Assembly (NCBI GenBank): GCA_035544835.1
Contig: DASZZV010000302.1
Span: 1 to 15,279 of the forward strand
Direction: 5' to 3'
DNA length: 15,279 bases
From: DASZZV01 sp035544835
GTDB lineage: Bacteria; Acidobacteriota; Thermoanaerobaculia; Gp7-AA8
Part shown: positions 1 to 6,694 of the stretch, piece by piece
Layout of the letters: every line of letters begins with the position of its first letter
How positions within the stretch are numbered: the first letter of the stretch is position 1
Translations under genes and position numbers: made by a program
The notes under the pieces: model-generated
What the model was told of the DNA's origin: nothing
Databases searched by the model: none
What the model saw: the letters and a program-made list of their open reading frames with translations, nothing else

Positions 1-414
1 GATCACTATCGCGTGGTGAGCCTCATTCCGGTGCCGCTGACGCGACGCTACAAGCCAGGGAAGGGGGTCTATCCGTTCGAGCGCACGGTCTCAGGCAAAG
101 AATGGCGCTGGCTCGATCGACATGCCGAGTTGGAGCTTTCTTCTGCGCCTGGCTCGAGCGCGGCGATGTCTTTCTATCTACCACCCGACGCACCGGAGGA
201 GTCGACCACTGTCATGGTGACGGCCGGCGCCTCGAAGGCACAAGTTACGGTCCGACGAGGTGTAGCGTCATCCTTACGACTGCCGATTCCAGATGCGCGT
301 TCTGTGACGATCCATTTCGATACCGCTACTGGCTACGTCCCGGCGTCAGTCCTGGGAAACCGTGATCCCCGTCTTCTGGCTGTCCAGCTCCTCGCAGTGG
401 AACGAAGGCCGTAA
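1..414 (+). CDS. C-terminal end of an unidentified protein (5' truncated)
   Basis: The reading frame is open from the first base (codons Asp-His-Tyr-Arg precede the GTG at 13) and ends at TAA 412-414, so this is the last 137 or so residues of a gene that starts outside the window. The visible part has alternating short hydrophobic stretches and turns, ending in a DPRLLAVQLL-like strand; that looks like an all-beta sandwich rather than an enzyme core. I have an impression of similarity to the C-terminal soluble domains that follow the membrane part of some large lipid-linked glycosyltransferases, but no diagnostic motif is visible, so the function is left open. No transmembrane segment is present in this portion. 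It is 124 bp upstream of the transglutaminase gene on the same strand; that gap is long enough for a separate promoter. Confidence 0.6.
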   Translation, partial: DHYRVVSLIPVPLTRRYKPGKGVYPFERTVSGKEWRWLDRHAELELSSAPGSSAAMSFYLPPDAPEESTTVMVTAGASKAQVTVRRGVASSLRLPIPDARSVTIHFDTATGYVPASVLGNRDPRLLAVQLLAVERRP

Positions 415-498
415 GGTCTCGTGTGGCACAAGCACTGTGTGACCGTCGAAGCCATACCTAGGAATCGGGGGCCCAGATGGTGCTGTAGAATCCATTTT

Positions 499-514
499 CG
501 CGGCCTGGGCCGCG
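499..514. repeat. short GC palindrome in the leader of the transglutaminase gene
   Basis: CGCGGCC-TG-GGCCGCG is a perfect 7-bp inverted repeat with a 2-nt centre, lying between a weak -10-like TAGAAT (486-491) and the SD GGAGG (525-529). It could be an operator-like palindrome or a small leader hairpin. No T-run follows, so it is not an intrinsic terminator. Confidence 0.35.
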
Positions 515-538
515 TACACAATCCGGAGGTCGTACACC

Positions 539-1516
539 ATGCGTTCTGCACTAATTTCCGTCTCTGCGTTTCTCCTTGGGGTCTCACTTTTCGCTGCTGA
601 CTCACGAAGCGTCGATGCGACCTACACCGCGACGTTGACCAGCATCCCGGCCGGAACCAAGACACTCCGCGTCTGGATTCCGCTACCGGCGAGTACCCGC
701 TATCAGGAAGTCTCCGATGTCGCGGTCGATTCTCCGTACACGTTCGAACAGAAGACGGAGCCTCACTTTCATAATCGCTATCTCTTCGGCACGATCGAGA
801 ATCCTCCCGTCGAGCTGGCAGTCAAAGTGCGGTTCAAGGCCACGCGTCATGCCGACCTTTACACGCAGGACAGTTTCGAGAAGGCGACTCCGGCCGAGCT
901 GAAACTGAGCCTGGTCGCGAATCATCTGGTCACGCTATCGCCCCGCGTTCGGAAGCTCGCTGACGAGGTTACGAAAGGCAGTCAGGGCCCGGTGACGCAA
1001 TCACGGGCCATCTACGACCACCTACTGCAGACCATGAAGTACGACAAGACCGAGCCGGGCTGGGGAAACGGCGATACCGAGCGCGCCTGTGATATCCGGA
1101 AGGGCAACTGCACCGACTTTCATTCGCTCTTCATGTCGCTGGCCCGGGCACGCGGCATTCCGGCCCGCTTCATCATCGGCTTCCCGATGTCATCGCGCCC
1201 CTCTGGTCAGGCCAAGGGGTATCACTGCTGGGCCGAGTTCTACGTGAACGGCAAGGGCTGGGTACCCCTCGACGCTTCTGATGCCTCAAAGTCCACAGAT
1301 CCCAAGATTCGCGATTTTCTGTTCGGCAACCTGGACGCCGATCGGATTCAATTCACGATGGGAAGAGATCTCGAGCTGACACCAGCGACGAAAGAGCCGC
1401 TCAACTTCTTCATCTATCCCTACGGGGAAGCCGATGGCGCCTCGGTCGGCACCCCGTCTGTCATGCTCGATTACGCGGGTTCGACATCGCCGCGTCCAGA
1501 GAAAAGCGCCCGATAA
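539..1516 (+). CDS. exported transglutaminase-like (papain-fold) domain protein
   Basis: 325 aa. Residues 1-20 are a classic signal peptide (MRSA, hydrophobic LISVSAFLLGVSLF, then AA before DS), so the product is exported. A beta-rich N-terminal region (about 25-105) is followed by a transglutaminase-like core (about 135-255). The catalytic triad is visible: Cys191 in GNCTDFHSLF, His229 in YHCWAEFYV and Asp245 in WVPLDASDA. In this superfamily the triad gives cysteine protease, peptidoglycan-active or crosslinking activity; the substrate cannot be read from sequence. The ATG at 539 is supported by SD GGAGG at 525-529, 9 bases upstream. The gene stands alone: 124 bp to the upstream partial gene, and it converges on the ferritin-like gene across a repeat block. 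The triad looks intact, so the enzyme is probably active in the envelope. Confidence 0.85.
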   Translation: MRSALISVSAFLLGVSLFAADSRSVDATYTATLTSIPAGTKTLRVWIPLPASTRYQEVSDVAVDSPYTFEQKTEPHFHNRYLFGTIENPPVELAVKVRFKATRHADLYTQDSFEKATPAELKLSLVANHLVTLSPRVRKLADEVTKGSQGPVTQSRAIYDHLLQTMKYDKTEPGWGNGDTERACDIRKGNCTDFHSLFMSLARARGIPARFIIGFPMSSRPSGQAKGYHCWAEFYVNGKGWVPLDASDASKSTDPKIRDFLFGNLDADRIQFTMGRDLELTPATKEPLNFFIYPYGEADGASVGTPSVMLDYAGSTSPRPEKSAR

Positions 1517-1607
1517 CTGATCAGCTGATTCTCCTGATCTGTTCGCTGTGGCCGCCTCGGGATGGTGATGCGACAGTCGGCCCTGGCGTTCGTCCCGCAC
1601 GTCTTTC

Positions 1608-1865
1608 GCAATCCACCAAAGCAGCGCGCGAAGGCGCGCGGTAGACCTGTAGCACCGGGCGTGAGCCCGGTGTCCACGGACGACCGAGGAAGAGATGCTT
1701 TCAAATTCTACGAGCCCGCGAAGGCGGGCGGCAGATTACGGATCCACCGCTGTCGCCCGCCTTCGCGGGCTCACCATTGGTTTAGGTTGAGGGGCGCCAA
1801 CACCGGGCTCACGCCCGGTGCTACAGGTCTGCCGCGCGCCTTCGCGCGCTGCTTTTTTGGATTGC
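1608..1865. repeat. 258-bp nested inverted-repeat element (REPIN-like)
   Basis: The left arm 1608-1673 and right arm 1800-1865 are inverted copies over 66 bp with 63 matches; the differences are at CC/AA in the outer part and one T/C. Each arm contains two small palindromes: GCGCGCGAAGGCGCGC (stem 6, loop 4) and CACCGGGCGTGAGCCCGGTG. The 126-bp centre contains a further perfect 19-bp inverted repeat, 1712-1730 with 1754-1772, built on GCCCGCGAAGGCGGGC. This pattern of small hairpins in inverted pairs matches REP/REPIN/BIME architecture. No transposase is nearby. Confidence 0.85.
1831..1858 (+). terminator. terminator-like hairpin in the right arm of the repeat
   Basis: A GCGCGC stem (1834-1839 with 1844-1849, loop CTTC) extends past one mismatch by two more pairs and is followed directly by six T residues (1853-1858) on the plus strand. 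It would terminate plus-strand transcripts before they run into the minus-strand ferritin-like gene, though it lies more than 300 bp past the transglutaminase stop. The left arm lacks the T-run (CCACC in place of the As), so it would work less well in the other direction. Confidence 0.4.
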
Positions 1866-1901
1866 GAGAAAGGGAACGGGATCGAATCCCGGCCTCAATT
1901 T

Positions 1902-2369
1902 TCAATTTTCAATTCGCGTAGTCGCCACATCGCCCGGTTTGCGCATCATCTTGTCTACCTCGAAGGTATGAGTCTCTTCCTGATAAATCATCTGGCGAGC
2001 GTACTCTTCCAGAACGATCGACTTGCCTTCGACCACTGACAGCAGCTCCTTGTAGAGCTTGAGCGCCGACTGCTCGTTCTCCATGGCCTCCCGGAGGATG
2101 GCGCCGATATCGTGCTTGTGGGTCTCCAGCAGCGGACCGATCGTCAGAGAAGGGTGTTCGCCGATTGCGGTGATCAATTCACCGGCCAGCTGAGCGTGTG
2201 TGAGACCTTCCGTAGCCTGCTCGCGAAGCCAGGAGACAATCGGGATACGGTTGTAGCCGAAGACCATCAGTGAGTAGTGCGTGTAACGGACTACTCCGGC
2301 GAGCTCGATTTCCAGAATCTTGTTGAGAAGCCCGACTACCCTGGCCTTGTCGTATCCCTCATCTGCCAT
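1902..2369 (-). CDS. ferritin-like / bacterioferritin-type diiron protein
   Basis: 155 aa, the usual length of a bacterioferritin or Dps-scale four-helix ferritin. Probable diiron ligands are Glu22 (helix A, EIELAGVVRYTHY), Glu54 with His58 (helix B, ATEGLTHAQ), Glu97 (helix C, EAMENEQSALKLY) and Glu131 with His134 (helix D, QEETHTF). The helix D ExxH is canonical; in helix B the spacing is ExxxH. Bacterioferritins bind haem through a Met next to the helix B Glu, and no Met is present there, so haem binding is doubtful. The role is presumably cytoplasmic iron oxidation and storage or detoxification. The ATG is preceded by GAGGGAGA on the minus strand. The gene lies 67 bp downstream of the cyclic-nucleotide-binding domain gene on the same strand, possibly co-transcribed. 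The family call is solid; whether it builds a 24-mer is unknown. Confidence 0.82.
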   Translation of the reverse strand: MADEGYDKARVVGLLNKILEIELAGVVRYTHYSLMVFGYNRIPIVSWLREQATEGLTHAQLAGELITAIGEHPSLTIGPLLETHKHDIGAILREAMENEQSALKLYKELLSVVEGKSIVLEEYARQMIYQEETHTFEVDKMMRKPGDVATTRIEN

Positions 2370-2436
2370 TTCAATCTCCCTCAGGACGTCCGTGGACGTT
2401 AGTCAGGCACTCTGCTGCAAGAAACGGGACAATGAA

Positions 2437-2889
2437 TCAGACCGGACGAAACGAGCCCTGTCTGCGCACGCTGTCGCGAAGCCTCTCCACGAGCAGCTCG
2501 CTCATGGCTACCGCAAACTTCGAGAGCAGTTGAGGATCTGCCCCCAGCGCGTCGCTCAGTGTCTTCTTGTTCCAGGCCATCACTTTCGTATCTTCGGCAG
2601 CTCGAACCGAGACCGACCGGGGCGAGTCGTCGATGAAGGAGACCTCGCCCAGGACGTCGCCGGGGCCTACAGAGGCGACGGTCTTCTCTTCGTTACCACG
2701 CTCGATGACGACCTCGAGATGGCCGTCTTCGACAGCGAATAGAGTCGAGTCGACCTCGCCCTGCTCGATGAGGAAACCTCCCGCTTCGATCGTGAAAACC
2801 TTCGCCAGATCCTCCACCCGCTCCCGCTCGTCTCGGGTGAAGTAACGGAAGAGGGGATGATCGGATTGTTGGGTGAAGATTCTGTTCAT
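2437..2889 (-). CDS. stand-alone cyclic-nucleotide-binding (CRP/cNMP) domain protein
   Basis: 150 aa, essentially one cNMP-binding beta-roll (about 12-125) followed by one amphipathic helix ending RLRDSVRRQ. The phosphate-binding cassette is GDVLGEVSFIDDSPRSVSV, with the key Glu82 and Arg91 in place, which is consistent with binding cAMP or cGMP. There is no helix-turn-helix after the domain, so it is not a CRP-type DNA-binding regulator; single-domain versions usually act as sensors or regulatory subunits for partner proteins. The start at 2889 has a GGAG-type SD (TGGAGC) on the minus strand. It is upstream of and co-directional with the ferritin-like gene (67 bp), so a shared transcript is plausible, but no partner kinase or channel is visible nearby. 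Confidence 0.85.
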   Translation of the reverse strand: MNRIFTQQSDHPLFRYFTRDERERVEDLAKVFTIEAGGFLIEQGEVDSTLFAVEDGHLEVVIERGNEEKTVASVGPGDVLGEVSFIDDSPRSVSVRAAEDTKVMAWNKKTLSDALGADPQLLSKFAVAMSELLVERLRDSVRRQGSFRPV

Positions 2890-2942
2890 AAGTGCTCCAT
2901 CGTATCGAAAACTATCAGTATTTACGCAGGTTTGCCTTTGCG

Positions 2943-3093
2943 GTCATCCCGAGCAAGCGTGGGCGGGCGGGAGGGGCGAGGGACCTCGCAAGCTGGTACA
3001 TTCGCCATTTCGGGCTTCGGAATCGAAATGAAGAATGTACTATTTTGCGAGGTCCCTCGCCCCTCCCTTCCACCCGCCCTTGCTCGGGATGAC
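2943..3093. repeat. 151-bp long inverted repeat (hairpin element)
   Basis: The arms 2943-3012 and 3024-3093 are inverted copies with about 60 of 70 positions matching, separated by only 11 bp. The outer ends are GTCATCCCGAGCAAG and its complement. The best conserved block is the 23 bp reading GGGAGGGGCGAGGGACCTCG and so on (2970-2992). A transcript would fold into one long near-continuous hairpin. The element occupies most of the 278-bp gap between the cNMP-domain gene and DUF2378-like paralogue A, both on the minus strand. It is unrelated in sequence to the element at 1608-1865. Confidence 0.85.
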
Positions 3094-3167
3094 AGCAGGT
3101 TCATTTCTGCTTCAACGACGGTCGCACCATGCACGGCTCGGCATGACACGGGATGATCATCGACGCG

Positions 3168-3746
3168 TTACCCGACCTTTCCCCACACGATCTCCCACTC
3201 GCAGGCGGCGGCGCCTCTGGAGAAGCACTTCGTCTGGGTGACGCGGCCGTTCTTTGCTCCGGTGAGGGCCACCATTTTCTCGAGCCATCCGGTAATCCGG
3301 GCGCATCCGGCCGGCTCCATGGGAAAGTTGTGGATGATGACGCGAGCACTTTCTTTGGTCTCGCCCTCGATCTTCATCTCTCCGCGGTTGTAGAGGGAGC
3401 CCCATATTATGGACGCTTTCCCGAGCAAGGCGTGAGGTGTGAGGATCAGCGCGAAGACGCGGTAGATACCCGAGAATGCCTCGCTGGCGGCGAAGCTCCC
3501 GGCGCGCCGGGCGAACGTTTCCAGCGGCTCACCCTTCACCTTCGCGCACTCCTCGGTCAGGGCATTGAGCATGGCCACTGGAATCGATTCCGTGGCCAGC
3601 GGGGGGACCCGTAATCGCTCCGCGTATTTGGGTGGCAGATTGCGAAAGGCCTCTTCGCGTTGACTGGCCGTGAGCTCCGTATCAATGAATTTCAGGAGGC
3701 TCTTGATCGGCGAGCCTTTGACCGTCACGCTCTCGTCACGCACCAT
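3168..3746 (-). CDS. DUF2378 / TIGR02265-like protein (paralogue A)
   Basis: 192 aa, soluble, no signal peptide. It resembles the TIGR02265/DUF2378 family first noted as a paralogous set in Myxococcus, whose fold is thought to resemble V4R or haem-NO-binding sensor domains; the function is unknown. It is homologous to the gene at 13734: both have a KGxxIxxLLK start, an F/G-A-A-x(5)-GIxxV segment, a WxxxYxxG segment, an FxMxxAxC segment and a C-terminal RGxxxCxWExxW signature. Cys148, Cys174, Cys182 and Trp184 correspond to Cys142, Cys168, Cys176 and Trp178 of the other copy. Conserved Cys at the same spacing suggest a metal or redox site, which is inference. The ATG at 3746 has a strong AGAGGAGA SD on the minus strand. 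It is divergent from transketolase across a 75-bp shared promoter region. Confidence 0.75.
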   Translation of the reverse strand: MVRDESVTVKGSPIKSLLKFIDTELTASQREEAFRNLPPKYAERLRVPPLATESIPVAMLNALTEECAKVKGEPLETFARRAGSFAASEAFSGIYRVFALILTPHALLGKASIIWGSLYNRGEMKIEGETKESARVIIHNFPMEPAGCARITGWLEKMVALTGAKNGRVTQTKCFSRGAAACEWEIVWGKVG

Positions 3747-3791
3747 CGTTCTTTTCTCCTCTGATGCAAAAGCCCGGCGCTTTCCCCCGAG

Positions 3792-3797
3792 TATAAT
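3792..3797 (+). promoter_or_regulatory. -10 box (TATAAT) of the transketolase gene
   Basis: A perfect TATAAT, 24 bp before the ATG and upstream of SD GGAGGA (3812-3817). No good TTGACA is present at 16-18 bp spacing (the sequence there is AAAGCC), so the promoter would depend on an activator or another -35 contact. It lies in the 75-bp gap shared with the divergent DUF2378-like gene. Confidence 0.5.
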
Positions 3798-3821
3798 CCC
3801 TTCCCTTGTTCGGAGGAGCCC

Positions 3822-5933
3822 ATGACTGAGTCACAAAGCGTCGTCGAAACGGCAGGCGGCCTGAAAGCGGAGAGAGGCAATACCGCCGATCCGTCGAAAA
3901 AAAAGAAGCTAGAAGAGCTCTGCGTCAACACCATCCGGTTTCTGGCCGTAGATGGCGTCGAAAAGGCCAAATCCGGCCATCCCGGCACGCCGATGGGGCT
4001 GGCCGACCTTGCCTTCGTCCTCTGGTCGGAATTTCTCCACCATGATCCTGCCGATCCTCAATGGAAGAATCGCGACCGCTTCGTGCTGTCCGCGGGTCAT
4101 GCCTCCATGCTGCTCTATTCGCTACTTCATCTCACCGGATATGAAGACATGACCCTCGAACAGCTCCAGCATTTCCGTCAGTGGGAGTCGCGAACGGCCG
4201 GACACCCTGAATACGGTCACGCCAGCGGCATCGAGGTTACGACCGGCCCTCTGGGACAGGGCTTCGCGAATGGTGTGGGAATGGGTCTGGCCACCAAAAT
4301 GCTCGCTGCCCGCTTCAACGGCGAGGGCTTCAAGCCGGTTGATCATTATGTGTATGCCATCTGTTCGGACGGCGACCTTATGGAGGGCATCAGCGCTGAG
4401 GCCGCATCGATCGCCGGACATCTCGGGCTGGGGAATCTCATCTACTTTTACGACGACAACCACATCTCGATTGAAGGCGAGACTCGCCTCGCGTTCTCCG
4501 AAGATGTGAAGAAGCGCTTCGATGCCTGTGGCTGGCACGTGCAAAGGATCGATGGGCATGATCGCGATCAGGTCCGCAAGGCCATCAAGAAAGCGCAGAA
4601 GGTGACCGATCGCCCGTCGTTGATCATCGCGCGCACGGTCATCGGCTGGGGGAGTCCCAAGGTGCACGGAACGGCGAAAGCTCACGGCGAGCCACTGGGC
4701 CCTGAAGAGACCGCAGCGACGAAGCAGGCTCTCGGCTGGCCGCCCGAGCCGGCGTTCTACGTCCCTGAGGAAGTGAAGTCGGAGTATCTGCGCCGCACGA
4801 AAAAACTCGCCCGTGCCCGGAAGCAATGGCAGAAGGGGATGGAAGGATGGCGCTCGGCAAATCCTGAGCCGGCGGCGCTGTGGGATCGCTACTGGAGCCA
4901 CGATGTTCCGGAGAACTTCGTCTCCGAACTGGTCGCCGCGGCGAAGAGTGACAAGGCCATCGCAACACGCGCGCTCTCGGGCCAGGTGATCCAGAAACTG
5001 GCGGCACTGGCGCCGTTTGTTGTGGGAGGATCGGCCGATCTCGCTCCCTCCACGTTGACGCTCATCAAGGATGGAGGAAGCATCGAGCGGCCTGCCGACG
5101 ACTGGGTCGATCCGCCAAAGGAAAGCGTTTTCGCCGGACGCAACCTTCACTTCGGAATCCGCGAGCACGCCATGGGAGCCATCGTCAACGGCATGACGCT
5201 GAGCGGCCCTTTCCGCGCCTACGGTGCGACCTTCCTGATGTTTGCCGATTACATGCGACCGAGCATCCGACTGGCCGCGCTCATGAACATTCCAGCCATC
5301 TTCGTCTTCACTCACGACTCTGTCTTCCTCGGGGAGGACGGGCCGACCCATCAGCCGATCGAGCACTATTTCGCGCTTCGCCTCATTCCGAACATGACCT
5401 TCTTCCGTCCTGGCGACGGCGTGGAAGTGGCGATGGCCTGGGCCTGGGCCGTGGCGAAAAGTCAGGGACCGACGCTGCTTTCACTGACACGCCAGAAACT
5501 CGAGCCAATCTCGCGACCGGCCGACTTCAACCCTGAAGAGATATGGAAGGGTGCTTACGTCTTGAGCGGCTACGAAGGGGGCGAGATCACTATCGTTGCC
5601 TCGGGCTCGGAGCTGCCCCTTGCGGTACAGGCTGCCGATCAGTTGAAGAACTCCGGTCGGAGCGCGCGGGTTGTCTCGGCGCCCTGTCTGGATCTCTTCG
5701 ATCGTCAACCTGCTGACTATCAGAACAGCGTGCTTGGGTCGGACCGCAGCGCGATGGTCTGCATCGAGGCCGGCCGGTCGGACGGTTGGTTCAAGTACGT
5801 TAACCACGACGCGTTGATCATCGGCATCGACCGCTTCGGCGCCTCCGCCCCCGGTGAAGTGATCGCCGAGAAGCTGGGGTTCACAGCCGATCAGGTCGTG
5901 AAGCGGATCGAGGAATGGCGCCCGCGGAAGTGA
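3822..5933 (+). CDS. tkt: transketolase
   Basis: 703 aa, cytoplasmic thiamine-diphosphate enzyme that moves two-carbon ketol units in the non-oxidative pentose phosphate pathway. Family motifs are present in order: SGHPGTPMG (51-59); GPLGQGFANGVGMG (142-155); the ThDP/Mg motif SDGDLMEG (182-189) with Asn213 in DDNHISIEG; GSADLAPS (403-410); FGIREHAMGAIVNG (444-457) with catalytic Glu448; THDSVFLGEDGPTHQP (497-512). A C-terminal transketolase domain (about 575-700) is complete. Compared with the usual start near LCVNTIRFL, the protein carries about 30 extra charged residues including a KKKK run (26-29); the ATG at 3822 is supported by SD GGAGGA 4 bases upstream. The antitoxin gene follows on the same strand after 64 bp. 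Confidence 0.97.
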   Translation: MTESQSVVETAGGLKAERGNTADPSKKKKLEELCVNTIRFLAVDGVEKAKSGHPGTPMGLADLAFVLWSEFLHHDPADPQWKNRDRFVLSAGHASMLLYSLLHLTGYEDMTLEQLQHFRQWESRTAGHPEYGHASGIEVTTGPLGQGFANGVGMGLATKMLAARFNGEGFKPVDHYVYAICSDGDLMEGISAEAASIAGHLGLGNLIYFYDDNHISIEGETRLAFSEDVKKRFDACGWHVQRIDGHDRDQVRKAIKKAQKVTDRPSLIIARTVIGWGSPKVHGTAKAHGEPLGPEETAATKQALGWPPEPAFYVPEEVKSEYLRRTKKLARARKQWQKGMEGWRSANPEPAALWDRYWSHDVPENFVSELVAAAKSDKAIATRALSGQVIQKLAALAPFVVGGSADLAPSTLTLIKDGGSIERPADDWVDPPKESVFAGRNLHFGIREHAMGAIVNGMTLSGPFRAYGATFLMFADYMRPSIRLAALMNIPAIFVFTHDSVFLGEDGPTHQPIEHYFALRLIPNMTFFRPGDGVEVAMAWAWAVAKSQGPTLLSLTRQKLEPISRPADFNPEEIWKGAYVLSGYEGGEITIVASGSELPLAVQAADQLKNSGRSARVVSAPCLDLFDRQPADYQNSVLGSDRSAMVCIEAGRSDGWFKYVNHDALIIGIDRFGASAPGEVIAEKLGFTADQVVKRIEEWRPRK

Positions 5934-5997
5934 TGACACTGTCCCCGTCTCAGAGCGCCGGGTGGAATGGAATCAAATTGCATGCGTTTTGATGTAC

Positions 5998-6231
5998 ATG
6001 GTTTCCTTGCAGATTCGGAACATGCCTGAGAAGGTCTATGAGGCACTGGCTGAACGTGCGCGACGCGAGCGGCGAAGTCTCGCCCAGCAGGCAGTCTCAG
6101 ACTTGTCGCAGGTGGAGGAACTGGAGGCGCGAACACGGCGTGAGCGTACGGTGGAGCGTCTGAGGGAACGGGAACGTCGCCCGAGAGTCTCCGACCCGGT
6201 GGGCATGGTTCGCAACGATCGAGATCGATGA
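5998..6231 (+). CDS. ribbon-helix-helix antitoxin, VapB/FitA-like
   Basis: 77 aa from the ATG at 5998. The N-terminus VSLQIRNMPEKVYEALAERA reads as the RHH beta-strand and first helix, followed by RRERRSLAQQAVSDL (second helix). The very Arg/Glu-rich tail would wrap the toxin. RHH proteins of this type dimerise, repress their own operon and neutralise a PIN-domain RNase. The start is uncertain: GTG 5962 and ATG 5992 are in frame, none has a convincing SD, and the RHH strand begins right at 5998. The stop TGA (6229-6231) overlaps the toxin ATG (6228-6230) as ATGA, the coupling typical of these operons. The downstream toxin is frameshifted, so this may now be an orphan antitoxin. Confidence 0.75.
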   Translation: MVSLQIRNMPEKVYEALAERARRERRSLAQQAVSDLSQVEELEARTRRERTVERLRERERRPRVSDPVGMVRNDRDR

Positions 6232-6643
6232 GAGTGGTCCTCGATGCATCGCCGCTCTTGCTGCCGTCCTTGGCCGCCAACCCGGCCCCGACGTGCTGGA
6301 CGCCCTGGCGAGCGCAACGGTCGTTCTCGCCCCCGACCTTTTTGCGTCCGAAGTTGCAAATGGACTGTGGAAATACGTGGCGGCGGGCGAGATAAGCAGA
6401 GAAGATGCGGCGGACTACCTGGACGCTGCGCTGGATCTGATCGAGCGGTTCATTCCGGTCACTGCACTGGCCCAGGAAGCACTACTGGAGGCGTCCCTTC
6501 ACAAGCATCCGGTCTACGACCTTTGTTATGCAATCGCTGCGCGACGCGAAGGCTGCGGAGTTCTTACGATCGACGCTCGGCTGCAAAGACTCCTGGTGAA
6601 GATGAAGATCACGACCGTGATGCTTCAGAAGCCGCGTTCGTAG
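6228..6643 (+). pseudogene. vapC: PIN-domain toxin (VapC-like) broken by a -1 frameshift
   Basis: The ATG at 6228 overlaps the antitoxin stop and starts MRVVLDASPLL, the standard PIN beginning with the first catalytic Asp (Asp6). After about base 6260 the PIN sequence continues in another frame as AAVLGRQPGPDVLDALASA and runs to the stop at 6643. Joining the frames with one missing base near 6260 gives a full 138-residue PIN protein with all acidic residues: Asp6, Glu42 (SEVANGLWKY), Asp98 (PVYDLCYAIA) and Asp116 (LTIDARL). As written, the first frame stops at 6393-6395 after 55 codons. An internal GTG at 6293 would give a 116-aa product lacking Asp6. The site CTCTTGCTGCC is not a known slippery heptamer, so decay or an assembly base error is likelier than programmed shifting. 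Confidence 0.8.
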
Positions 6644-6694
6644 GCACCGAGCCGCTGAAGAACACGATCGTGAGCGAGTGGAATCGACGTCACA

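Larger units (their letters stand above)
1517..1901. other. 385-bp convergent intergenic gap filled by a nested inverted-repeat element
   Basis: There is no credible gene here. Short open frames run straight through the repeat arms, have no SD and show low-complexity Arg/Pro/Gly-rich translations. The gap lies between the converging transglutaminase and ferritin-like genes and is dominated by the outer inverted repeat (1608-1865) and an inner one (1712-1772), listed separately. Confidence 0.8.

Noticed and set aside
1562..1921. Open frames through the intergenic repeat block
   Set aside because: They read straight through both repeat arms, giving the same peptide patches twice (TGLTPGATGLPRAFARCF); repeat-derived, no SD.
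2857..3156. Plus and minus open frames across the 151-bp hairpin
   Set aside because: The translated sequence simply reflects the inverted repeat; the near-identical minus-strand peptide confirms it.
4122..5366. A 414-codon minus-strand open frame inside transketolase
   Set aside because: Antisense shadow of a certain gene; composition rich in Arg, Gly and Asp with no domain pattern.
6250..6265. Programmed -1 frameshift in the PIN toxin
   Set aside because: No X XXY YYZ heptamer or strong downstream pseudoknot is visible; simple base loss or assembly error is more economical.
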